A stretch of DNA of 64,000 nt from Bugula neritina. Lineage: Eukaryota; Bryozoa; Gymnolaemata; Cheilostomatida; Bugulidae. The translations under genes and the position numbers were made by a program. The stretch's first letter is position 1. Every line of letters begins with the position of its first letter. The notes below the pieces were generated by a model. The model did not search any database. It worked only from the letters and a program-made list of their open reading frames with translations, and was not told where the DNA came from. Of the stretch, positions 1 to 13,479 are shown piece after piece. The stretch is taken from NCBI GenBank assembly GCA_964035545.1, contig OZ037766.1, positions 662,501 to 726,500 of the forward strand, read 5' to 3'.

Positions 1-672
1 CACCCTCTTTATGCTGTGTACTGCTATAAAACTTTTAGCTATTATCAGCTGGGAAGTCAAGTATGTTTATATTATAAGTAGTGAAACTTGATTTTTTATT
101 TATACTTCTATAATTTTCCCAACTTGTGAATTTGACTAAGGGTATATACTGTGCTGCAGCTTACTGTGATTAGCTCTGGTGTCTTGCCATGTGAAGGAAG
201 TTTCTTCTTGACTTCTGACACGACCAGCTGCTATAATGTATAGTAAAAGACTCAACACTATAATAATACTATAATGTATAGTACGAAGATTTAGCACTAC
301 TATGATACTATGATGTATAGTACGAAGACTTATTGTGATGCGTTAATTATTGGAGTTATCTACCCACTTCAAACTCGCTCATTGCAAGCAATTGCTTCTA
401 ACTATAATATAATTGATCTATTCAACAAATAGGGTCATACTGGAACATAGCAGCAGCCAATTGTTAATAGTTCAACAAATGAATCTGACATTAAATTTAT
501 TATACTTTATATATCATTGCTTCCCCATGCATTGAATGAATTCATTCCGGGTTGCTCGTATAGATTATATAGAATAAAAAGCTGCTCATTTCAAGGTGCT
601 ATTCAATTGACACTGTCCAATGAATGGAAAAATTCATGTGCATAATTCATGGTGACACTGTAGATGAGAATA
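1..672. other. Intergenic, no gene seen
   Basis: AT-rich spacer. Between about 228 and 333 a short motif (ACTATAATGTATAGTA followed by CGAAGA) is repeated about three times imperfectly. No open frame, RNA gene or recognisable element was found in the rest. Confidence 0.5.
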
Positions 673-947
673 ACCCCCTAGACACACTTTGCCGCACCGT
701 AGGCCGTTTTTAATGTGCCCGCGCTGAAGTTCTCAAAGTGCACTATTGGGTACGATCTATGACACCTCATTGGATGTTTATATTTAATGAATTGACAAAA
801 CCGTCTTCCTATCCAATAGGAACTTTTTTAATCAAGCAGTGCTTGATCCTGACGTACCGCAACGCCACACAGGAAGCTCGGACATTTGTAAAAATGGCTG
901 ACATTTTAAGTTACGGCCTACGGTGTGGCAAAGTGTGCCTAGGGGGT
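673..947. mobile_element. MITE-like element with about 34-bp terminal inverted repeats
   Basis: The left end begins ACCCCCTAGACACACTTT and the right end is its reverse complement. The arms pair over about 34 bp with two or three mismatches (both contain the CACTTTGCC and CCGTAGGCCGT blocks). The element is about 275 bp and has no transposase, so it is a non-autonomous inverted-repeat element. I could not find a convincing target-site duplication, and the superfamily is unknown. An open frame starting at 738 crosses the right arm and is not a gene. Confidence 0.75.
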
Positions 948-1090
948 GGGAAGAGGAATAGCACAAGCTATAGTATTGTAAGATTATTTCGACAGACCAA
1001 GACATGGTTGGAACCTAATACCTTAGAGGGTAAAACCTTTTATAAGGTTGAAATAAAATAGAAAATAGAAGCCAATCATTAGCTGACATA

Positions 1091-1872
1091 ATCACCGGCT
1101 TTCCATGTACCGATCTCAGCGAGATCGATCCATGGAAAGATGTCAAAGATCGATCTCAGTCGTTCTGAGCTGGTCGGTCTGTAGAGCTCGAACTCAGATC
1201 GATCTCAGTGAGATCGATCCATGGAAAGACTCCAGATCGATCTGAGAAGTAGAAAAAAACTGTTCGCTAAAATGTTGTCTGCTGATAAAAATGACAACTT
1301 ATTGATAATTACTAAGCAAATTACTTAATAATTACGATAGCCACATTTTCAGATGCCAAAACTTTGACTTTCAGTACTATGATTAAAAAAACTCAATTAT
1401 ATAAAATTATAGTCCATAGAAATTACAAAAAATTGGAGCATTTAAATTGAATTTAAATGACTAGTAAAACTTACTTTCATTAGTTATTTGCTGCGTAATT
1501 TCAAGCTTAACAATCCTGTAAGTTTATGAATAATCTGCAAGATAGCTATTAATTTTATTTAAGCTGTTGAGCTAAAAAATTAAAAGTGATTATCTTAAAT
1601 TGGCTATATTACTTTACACTAAAAGCTTTGTTGCGTATTGTTTACAAGCACCATTAATTTTTAGACGTCAACAATCTTGTTTTTTAACCTCAGCAGCTTT
1701 AATCATCCAGATTTGTGAACAAATTATACTATTAAAGTACTCTTCACTTAAGAGGAGGCAACTCCGTGAGATCGATCTGACACTTCTCATGGAAAAACGA
1801 TCGATCTGAGAGGTATGCTCAGATCGATCTCAGCGAGATCGATCTGAGATCGGTACATGGAAAGCCGGTGAT
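1091..1872. mobile_element. Non-autonomous TIR element with GATCGATC-rich subterminal repeats
   Basis: Both ends carry a perfect 29-bp inverted repeat beginning ATCACCGGCTTTCCATGTAC. It is flanked on each side by the dinucleotide TA, the duplication expected of Tc1/mariner-type insertion, although TA is common in AT-rich DNA. Inside each end lie several copies of AGATCGATCTCAG in both orientations and partial copies of CCATGGAAAGA, in the manner of subterminal transposase-binding repeats. The middle (about 1260-1750) is AT-rich and non-coding. The element is 782 bp and encodes nothing recognisable. Confidence 0.8.
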
Positions 1873-1875
1873 TAT

Positions 1876-2119
1876 ATAGCGTAGTGGGGAGAGTGCTGAC
1901 CTAGTATGGCAAAGGTTAAAGGTCACAGATGATGTCAGCAAGGGAATCTAATAGCCACTGTTCTACAGTGATCCAACTCTTAAGCTATGCACATGGGGAG
2001 AGCCACAGTATCATTCCCTTTGTTTCCATGAATGTGAATTTTAGAAACAAGTGAGCTTTTATAATTGCTAATAATTTATACTCAAACATAGAGGTAAGTT
2101 AGTTTATGACACTGTGAAT
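1876..2119. other. Short spacer, nothing recognised
   Basis: Unique AT-rich DNA between the inverted-repeat element and the 3' end of the ankyrin-repeat frame. No consensus polyadenylation signal for the minus-strand gene was found here. Confidence 0.4.
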
Positions 2120-3266
2120 CTATAGTAAACCATTAGCTGGCTGATGGCAACACAAGAAATGATTGTCACAATATGAATCATACACTAAAATACCTCGAGT
2201 AGTTGATAACTTTACTTCCTGTTGAAAATCCTGCATATAATTGATCATGTCGTTATGTTTAGCCTTCTCAGCAATGTCCTTCATTAGCTCCCCGGCAGTA
2301 GTCTTTATGTCCAGAATGACTAGACATTGCAGAGGTTCCAGCACATTCATCACACTGGACAACAGACCACAGTTACCATGGCGAACCAGCAGATGCATCG
2401 CGTTTTCCCCGTCAGCATTCTTTCTTATTAGAACCTTATGCATACTGTCAGGGTGAAGCGATCTGATGAAGAGCTGCACAATACCCACGTGACCTTGACA
2501 TATAGCCTGATGAACAGCTGTGTTCTGGCTCTTGTCCATGGCAGCTAGCAAGGAGTACCGCTCACTCTCTGGTACACTTTCAACTAGAACCTCAACCACA
2601 TCAATGAGCCCTCGCAAAGTGGCTTTCATTAGGACTGTGTGTCTCTGGTTGTCTTCCAACATCAACAGCTGAAAGAAGTTACGTCTTCTCACTTTGTTAC
2701 AGAATAAATCAAAGGTTGTCGCAGCTGCTGGGTTGCTTTGCGCAAGTACGTGAAACACAGTCATGCCATGGTTGTTGTGTATCTTTAGTAGGTTGTATAA
2801 AGCACTGACTGACACTGTGCTGACTATGCTACTCAGAATATCTGTGTGACCTCCTTTTCCAACAATTTGGTGTAGCATGGTATCACCTTTGTTGTTCTGC
2901 ATCTCTAGCAATCTAAGGAAGTCACTTTTCCACAAGTACGATATCATCAACTCCACTAAATCTGCACTTCCTTTAGCGACTGCCTTGTGTGCTGGAGTTA
3001 CTCTCTCTCTAGACTCTGTTGACAGGAGCTGATAGAATTGAGTAGCAGAAAGGTAGCTACCAATGCATAGCATGTGCTTTACTGAAGCTTTTGAGGCTAT
3101 TTTGTGGGCTATGTTCCAGCACAGAAAGCCTGCTAACTTTTGGAATACTGCTGAGCTTCTCCTCAAACTCCTGCAGTCTCTCTTGAGTTATCATTCTAGA
3201 AAGTTCACTGCACTCCCTGTTGACCTCATCTTCTGTTAGCTGAGGTGAACTAAACAGAATTCCCAT
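2120..3266 (-). pseudogene. Ankyrin-repeat protein, frame broken near N-terminus
   Basis: From 3187 down to 2120 the minus strand is open for about 350 codons. It encodes six to seven degenerate ankyrin units with a period near 40 residues, longer than the usual 33; typical starts are KGDTMLHQIV, QNTAVHQAIC and GENAMHLLV, and units often end LL..(Q/H)NN. A second frame starts with ATG at 3266 (MGILFSSPQLTEDEVNRE) and overlaps to 3057. It looks like a proper N-terminus, rich in acidic residues. Joining the two needs a +1 shift between 3187 and about 3080, and no credible intron fits there. The locus is therefore a recent pseudogene, an assembly error, or a gene starting at an internal ATG near 3073. 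A TTTCACAG acceptor-like site just before 3266 could mark an upstream exon. Ankyrin repeats bind proteins; no specific role can be given. Confidence 0.6.
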
Positions 3267-3269
3267 TTC

Positions 3270-3990
3270 TGTGAAACTCCAAACACTTTCTGATCAGCGG
3301 AGCTATGTAAGCATGTCCAAGTATTACTATACTAAGAGGCAGCAATGCAAGCATCAACTGACAGCAATACAAATACTATATAGTCCAATGTACATATAAA
3401 ACAAGGCAGCTGAGTTTTTTAATAAGAGTCGTTGAATAACTTCAATTGAGCTTTTAATTCATCTCATATTGTGTCATTTGACACCCTATATTTACTCTAT
3501 TAACTTTATTGTATGAAATACAATAGAGATCTTTCAACACTATTTGATGCTTTCATAACCCTCAGAACAAGTCTATAATATTGCTTATACTTCCTTGTCT
3601 TAGTCATCATCAGTTCAGTTCAGCAGTGAAAGTGTTGGGAATTATCACACCAATAACTTGGTGCAAATTGTGAATTAAAATATAACTTTATTATTTACAA
3701 AGCTAACCAATACTTTTTTCAATCACTACAAACTCAATAAGCAAACAATTAATTTCATAATTACAAAAATAATTCCATCAGAAATTGTACAGTGTAATCA
3801 GCACTACCAAATGCAGCCTGAACACAAATGCGAGTAGGAGTTATGCACCCATCATAAAGTTTGTGACTGTTGGCCTAGTTTATTTTTTCAAAAAATGTAT
3901 TGATAGAAAAGTGCTTGGTGAACAGCTCCGTGCCGCTATAAGTGAGTTTCCTTCAAGATTATGATAAGGCAATGTTTTATAGTGTCAAAT
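3270..3990. other. Intergenic, no gene seen
   Basis: AT-rich unique DNA upstream of the ankyrin frame. It could hold the promoter or further 5' exons of that minus-strand gene, but no TATA box or exon can be defended. Confidence 0.4.
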
Positions 3991-3998
3991 ATTTACTA

Positions 3999-4770
3999 TA
4001 TAGGTGTCATACAGCACACTAGCTGCAGTGTCATGCATGTCATGTCATGTGTCATACAGCACTTTAGCTGCAGTGCCATGCATGTCATGTGTCATACAGC
4101 ACTAGCTGCAGTGTCATGCATGTCATATCATGTGTCATACAGCACTAGCTGCAATGTCATGCATGTCATGTCATGTGTCATACAGCACACTAGCCGCAGT
4201 GTCATGCATGTCATGTGTCATACAGCACACTAGCTGCAGTGCCATGCATGTCATGTCATGTGTCATACAGCATTTTAGCTGCAGTGTCATGCATGTCATG
4301 TCTTGTGTCATACAGCACTAGCTGCAGTGCCATGCATGTCATGTCATGTGTCATACAGCACTTAATTTAGCTGCATTGTCATGCATGTCATGCCATGTGT
4401 TATACAGCACTAGCTGCAGTGCCATGCATGTCATGTGTCATACAGCACTTTAGCTGCATTGTCATTCATATCATGTCATGTGTCATACAGCACTAGCTGC
4501 AGTGTCATGCATGTCATGTCATGTGTCATACAGCACTACAGCTGCAGTGTCATGCATGTCTTGTGTCATACAGCACTACAGCTGCAGTGTCATGCATGTC
4601 ATGTCATGTGTCATACAGCACTACAGCTGCAGTGTCATGCATGTCATGTGTCATACAGCACACCAGCTGCAGTGCCATGCATGTCATGGCATGTGTCATA
4701 CAGCACACTAGCTGCAGTGTCATGCATGTCATGTCATGTGTCATACAGCACACTAGCTGCAGTGTCATGA
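3999..4770. repeat. Minisatellite with ATGCATGTCATG core
   Basis: About 18 imperfect copies of a unit of variable length (about 35-52 bp) built from GTGTCATACAGCAC, TAGCTGCAGTGTCATGCA and one or two TGTCATG steps. Unit length varies because the ATGTC step is present once or twice. All reading frames across it are repeats of the same few codons and are not genes. Confidence 0.9.
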
Positions 4771-8094
<3,324 letters not shown>

Positions 8095-8505
8095 CTCTTC
8101 CATAACTTGGAATGCCACCTTCTTCGGCAACATAAAAAAATATTTGTTCATATCATTGTTTAGACAACAACTAGTCAAATGTTAAAATAGAGTAAAATAT
8201 ATTCTTACTTGCTCAAAATTGGGAGCACAAGTTATAAAATAGCGTGTGCTTCCAGGTGCAAAGTTTACATATATAAATATGCCAATACAAACTACTATAT
8301 CACTATACAAAAGTAGTTGAAATTTTGTAATAAGCATGGACTTTCAGTGCTAATGTTATTTCTCAATACTTCTCAAGAATTAGAATTGGGTCAGCTTTAA
8401 GAATTACTATTATCGATCAGTAATAATTGAGAAATATTATTGGTCAGTATTGAGAAATGTTATTGGTCAGTATCAAACAGTTGCAAATTCTTGTATAGAT
8501 GGGGT

Positions 8506-8576
8506 TTATAGGTCAGGTTAAAGGTCAGGTTATAGGTCAGGTTAAAGGTCAGGTTATAGGTCAGGTTAAAGGTCAG
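8506..8576 (+). repeat. 12-bp tandem repeat of AGGTCA half-sites
   Basis: Six copies of AGGTCAGGTTA(T/A), alternating in the last base, giving AGGTCA hexamers on one strand at an exact 12-bp spacing (direct repeat with 6-bp gap). AGGTCA is the classic half-site of nuclear receptors. The array may simply be a minisatellite; no gene lies close by. Confidence 0.8.
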
Positions 8577-8735
8577 GCATCACAAACTCCATGGAATGAG
8601 TGTCTATTAATTATATTAAAACTAAAAATGTTGCTGCATGGTGTTACTGTAAGTTTTAGTTTTTCTGTCAGTTTAAAAAGAAAGTATGCAAAACATCAGC
8701 ATATTTGAAAACAAACTGATAGTTTCTGGTCTAAT

Positions 8736-9326
8736 CTGAGTTTAATAGTCTGAGTAGACTGCTAGCAGGTTATTATAGTCTGAGTATATTGCTAGCAGGT
8801 TATAATAGTCTGAGTATATTGCTAGTAGGTTATGATAGTCTGAGTATATTGCTAGTAGGTTATAATAGTCTGAGTATATTGCTAGTAGGTTATGATAATC
8901 TGAGTATATTGCTAGCAGGTTATTGTAGCCTGAGTATATTGCTAGCAGGTTATTATAGTCTGAGTATATTGCTAGCAGGTTATTATAGTCTGAGTATATT
9001 GCTAGCAGGTTATGATAGTCTGAGTATATTGCTATAGCAGGTTATTGTAGTCTGAGTATATTGCTAGCAGGTTATTATAGTCTGAGTATATTGCTAGCAG
9101 GTTATTATAGTCTGAGTATATTGCTAGCAGGAATTATTGTAGTCTGAGTATATTGCTAGCAGGTTATTGTAGTCTGAGTATATTGCTAGCAGGTTATTAT
9201 AGTCTGAGTATATTGCTAGCAGGTTATTATAGTCTGAGTATATTTCTAATAGGTTATTATAGTCTGAGTATACTGCTAGCAGGTTATTATAGTCTGAGTA
9301 TATTGCTAGTAGGTTATTATAGTTTT
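8736..9326. repeat. 30-bp minisatellite
   Basis: About 19-20 copies of a 30-bp unit containing TATTGCTAGCAGGTTATTA and AGTCTGAG. Because the unit is a multiple of three it stays open in one frame as a 10-residue repeat, which explains the open frames at 8789 and 9153; neither is a gene. Confidence 0.95.
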
Positions 9327-9389
9327 ATTGTTTTATAGTTTCATATGCATAACAAAATTGGGGAATTTTTCATATGTGCAGTATTGAGA

Positions 9390-9395
9390 TTTATT
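9390..9395 (-). terminator. Candidate poly(A) signal of the six-cysteine secreted protein gene
   Basis: AATAAA on the minus strand about 240 nt beyond the stop codon at 9636, a plausible distance for an animal 3' UTR. The 11-bp GTTCAGGT(C/T)AT repeat at 9560-9630 would then lie in the 3' UTR. Confidence 0.45.
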
Positions 9396-9559
9396 TAATG
9401 AATTTTTTGCAAACATAAAAATATATATTAAGTCATGCAGGTTTGGAAGAGCATCGAAGTATATCAAATATTTCATCAATTAAATGTTGTGTTAGTTTAA
9501 AAAGCTATGATTAGTAACAAGCAAGCAATTAAAATCCAAGTCTTATAAGATGAAATATC

Positions 9560-9630
9560 AGGTAATGTTCAGGTAATGTTCAGGTCATGTTCAGGTGTTC
9601 AGGTTATGTTCAGGTCATGTTCAGGTCAAA
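9560..9630. repeat. 11-bp tandem repeat
   Basis: Six to seven copies of ATGTTCAGGTC/A immediately downstream of the stop codon of the secreted-protein gene, so probably transcribed in its 3' UTR. Confidence 0.75.
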
Positions 9631-9635
9631 GGGGA

Positions 9636-12009
9636 TTAATTGAGTATGTAGCAGCTGACTTCACACACTCCGCTGCCTGCGAGACTTGTAGTAGAGTATC
9701 TCCTGTTGATGCCGATGTAGGTCTTCTTGAAGGACGATGTTGGGGTAAACCAGTAGGGGTTCCCCATGTCGTAGTTATGACCTGCTGAGCTATACACTCT
9801 CAGGTTTGAAGTTTTCACCCGATAAGTGATGTAGCTGTAAGCAAAACGGAAAAGTTCTTATCACAACTATCAATCAACTTTTTAGTAAAGCTTTGAAAAA
9901 ATAAGAATTTTATTAAACAAACAACAATTCAACTATAACTTGTTTGAAATAAAAAGATTGAGCAATTTTATTATTAGGACATGTTATTAGAAAGTGTGTA
10001 AGCAGTTGAAAGAAAGTTTAGCCCCCCATGTACCTGTATTGGTTATTGTCTATATGAGTATGAATATTGTTGAAGAACTGGTAGTTGTATCGATATGGCG
10101 ACGAGGTGCTTGTAACAGTCCTTGTGCTGACCCGGGCATCTAATCCGCGTCCATAAATGTAAGGACTGGACGAAGTAGATCCTATAAGCAACAGGTTTGT
10201 ACCAAGAGAACAATACATGTGATATATGCAAGCTGATATTAGCACAATGCTTTCATAAAAAGCTAAAATATATTAATTTAAATTTAAATGCATTTCTCGT
10301 ATTGTGACCAAGCCTTCATCCCTTTTAAACTTTTAAGCAGTTTTTGTATTTTATGATTTTGAACCACACCTATTTCTTTTAGTCGTGAAGTTTTTTATAT
10401 CTGCAAATTGGCATCAATTAAATACTATATCAAACACTGTAATATACTCGTGTCTTTAACTTAACAGAGTTAGCATAGGAATTTGCTATTTTCATAATCC
10501 TTGCGCGAAAACTTTAGGATCATTCTAAATTAACGCTACTTTGCTATACAGTTATTTACCGCTAGATTACATGTGCTCTAATATGTTAACTAACTTAGAT
10601 GTGTTCCTATAAAATAAATAAAAAAATATTTAAAAGCTGGTTACCTAACTTGGTCAAAAGAGACGCACTTCTAGTAACTTACACGTATGTAGAACTGAGG
10701 TAAACTTACCTGAAGCAATGCTGCTCTCTGCCAGACTGTACACGTATCTACTCTGTTCTGGAACGTTCATTCTGAAGGTGCAGCTGAACCCTTTCTTTCC
10801 AGAAGGCACATCAATTATCAATCTAAACAAGCAATTTATTCAACAATGTACCTTTACTTTTGCTATTATAAGTGCACTTGAATATTATTACTATTTCATG
10901 AATTTTTAAATAAGCTGAATTTAATTTTGAGTAAAAAGTTGTAATGGGACTCTTTATTTATAATTCCCCCCCCCCCATGATTATATACCTTCTAAATGCA
11001 ACAAGCTGCTAAAGGTCATGACCTAGCTGCCCTCAGCTGCAAACTAATCAGAGGAATGCAGCTTTATTTGTGGTGCTTACAGCATTCCTATGCTTGTTTC
11101 TTTATACCTAGATTTCATGTTTCTATTTACATTTCATATAATAACAATATAATACGTTAATAACTTATGTAAGATTTCTTACCTGTATCTTTTCTTACAG
11201 TCGGTGTTGGGAGAAGTACTATCTGATCCACCAGAAGAGAAACTGATTGGTCCTCCAGATGTACACCCAGAGGAGGTCCCACTCAGGTAGGTCTTGCAGG
11301 TCTTAGACTGAGCTCTCACCGCAGCTACAACCAACACACACTATACACTTTCCATTGCAAACTCTTAGGGTTTTAATCTTATAGTTTCTGGTTAATCAAT
11401 TATAATTCTATAACATTGTCATAATATTTATAGCTAGAAAGGAAATTTTATAAAAAAAAGTTAAAATCTCATTGACTTTTTCACGGGCCAATTTTTGGTA
11501 TCAAAGTTGTGCTTTCAGTAAATTCTTTAAATTTGATAGATTATTATAATATGACAAATTGTTAAGCAGTTACGAAAGACTGTACAAGTACATGTATAAT
11601 ATATACAAAAGATTATATTTTGATTTGTGAAGTGTATTATATATAAATTATTTTCATAATACTTTATTATATCAAAAATTCTTTAAAAAAAATTAATTAT
11701 ACCTTTTATCATTTCATTTAGTTTAACCATAAAATACAACAACAATATTTATAACTCTTATTTAGAAGATACTTTAAAAATTTAACACTACTGTGCAAAT
11801 TTTTTGAAATTATATTTGTTATTTTTTGCCCAATTTCAAGTTGCTGTATTAAGGTAAAACAATTAGATAAATATTATTGAATAGTTTAATCTTTCCCATA
11901 AAATATTCAAACTTTAGAAATGCCTACAACAGTTGAAGAACGTAATATAGTTAGTTTGCATACCAATAGCAATGAGTAGGAAAGCCAGAGTCTTCACGAT
12001 AGCAGCCAT
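9636..12009 (-). CDS. Secreted six-cysteine protein of unknown family, 5 exons
   Basis: Exons on the minus strand: 12009-11964, 11324-11183, 10822-10710, 10181-10034, 9834-9636. All junctions are GT-AG, phases match (1, 2, 1, 2) and the total is 215 residues. The first exon is a signal peptide (MAAIVKTLAFLLIAIG) that splits at glycine. The mature part is rich in Ser, Thr, Tyr and Gly and has six cysteines: two in exon 2 near TCKTYLSGTSSGC, one at TDCKKRYR, one at FSCTF and two at the C-terminus (GVCEVSC), enough for three disulfides. The stretch from TDCKKRYRLIIDVPSGKKG to VNVPE-like FRMNVPE has the look of a divergent CUB or similar beta-sandwich, but I would not name it. No membrane anchor. 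Probably an extracellular or mucus/defence-type protein; that is inference only. Confidence 0.72.
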
Positions 12010-12088
12010 CTTGTCTTCTGCTTCTTCAGTAGAACAAAACCAGAAGATGTGAGTTGGAGTTTGTAAAGTGAATGCAGCTGCTAATGCT

Positions 12089-12095
12089 TATATAC
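12089..12095 (-). promoter_or_regulatory. TATA box of the six-cysteine secreted protein gene
   Basis: TATATAA on the minus strand, 80 nt upstream of the ATG at 12009. This places transcription start near 12060 and gives a short 5' UTR of about 50 nt. TATA promoters of this kind are typical of strongly or cell-type-specifically expressed secreted proteins. Confidence 0.6.
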
Positions 12096-12394
12096 TAGTC
12101 TAACTTCAAGCCACATTAGTTCTGAGTCATGGCAGTAGAAAGCTGGCACCAAAAATAGACTAATTGTTTTTGGTAAACATGGAACAGCTCGTCTCTGATG
12201 TGATTGGCTGCCTCAACGGCCAATAGCTCTTCGTTAAATTTTATCGGTCCAGGAAGTTGAGAACATGAGTTCAACAAATCTTTTGTACAGTCCATTTACC
12301 ACAATGTAGTTGGAGTTGTATATTGAACAAAAATAGACAACACCCAAAGGACTCTTGGCTTTCTCAACACTCTGTAACAATTATAATAGTCAGT

Positions 12395-12835
12395 GTATAA
12401 ATGCTACAAGATATAGCATAGTAACACATTATATATACCTGCTATACATGCTATAGCACCGTTACACATTATACCTGTTGCATGCTATAGCGCTGTTACA
12501 CATTATACCTGCTACTTGTTATAGCACTGTTACATATTATACCTGCTACATGCTATAGCACTGTTACACATTATACCTGCTACATGCTATAGCACTGTTA
12601 CACATTATACCTGCTACATGCTATAGCACTGTTACACATTATACCTGCTGCATGCTATAGCATAGTCACACATTATACCTGCTACATGCTATAGCGCTGT
12701 TACACATTATACCTGCTATACATGCTATAATACTGTTACACATTATACCTGTTATACATGCTATAACACTGTTACACATTATACCTGCTACATGCTATAG
12801 CACTACATTACACATTATACCTGCTACATGCTATT
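12395..12835. repeat. 34-bp minisatellite
   Basis: About 12-13 copies of a unit containing TATAGCACTGTTACACATTA and TACCTGCTACATGC, with a few units lengthened by an extra ATA. It lies just upstream of the TATA promoter of the secreted-protein gene. Confidence 0.9.
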
Positions 12836-12984
12836 ATCATGACAGAACTATAGTACAAGTCTCTTAGATTCTTTAAATGAGTAACACCTTACTAATATTT
12901 CACCAAATATATTGTATTGACAGAATGTTTATACACATGCTTATTGGCAAGGATAAACTTTATCCAATAACATCTTACAACTAT

Positions 12985-13470
12985 CAACTGCGTAACTATT
13001 AACTGCGTAACTATTAACTGTGTAACTAGCAAGTACATGTGAACTCTAGCAACTGTGTAACTAGCAAGTAAATGTGAACTATAGCAACTGAGTAAGTAGC
13101 AAGTGCATGTGAACTATAGCAACTGTGTAACTAGCAAGTGCATGTGAACTATAGCAACTGTGTAAGTAGCAAGTACATGTGAACTATAGCAACTGAGTAA
13201 GTAGCAAGTAAATGTGAACTATAGCAACTGAGTAAGTAGCAAGTAAATGTGAACTCTAGCAACTGAGTAAGTAGCAAGTAAATGTGAACTATAGCAACTG
13301 AGTAAGTAGCAAGTAAATGTGAACTCTAGCAACTGAGTAAGTAGCAAGTACATGTGAACTATAGCAACTGAGTAAGTAGCAAGTACATGTGAACTATAGC
13401 AACTGAGTAAGTAGCAAGTAAATGTGAACTCTAGCAACTGTGTAACTAGCAAGTACGTGTGAACTCTAGC
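12985..13470. repeat. 35-bp minisatellite
   Basis: About 13 copies of a 35-bp unit built from GTGAACTATAGCAACTG, (A/T)GTAAGTAGCAAGTA and (A/C)AT. It reads as an open frame on the minus strand (13452-13219) only because of its composition. Confidence 0.92.
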
Positions 13471-13479
13471 AACTATCTA

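Noticed and set aside
738-1061. 107-codon open frame on the plus strand
   Set aside because: It crosses the right inverted repeat of a non-coding MITE and has no family similarity.
8789-9338. Ten-residue LLAGYYSLSI repeat protein
   Set aside because: A 30-bp minisatellite stays open because its unit is a multiple of three. There is no start context, splice structure or unique sequence.
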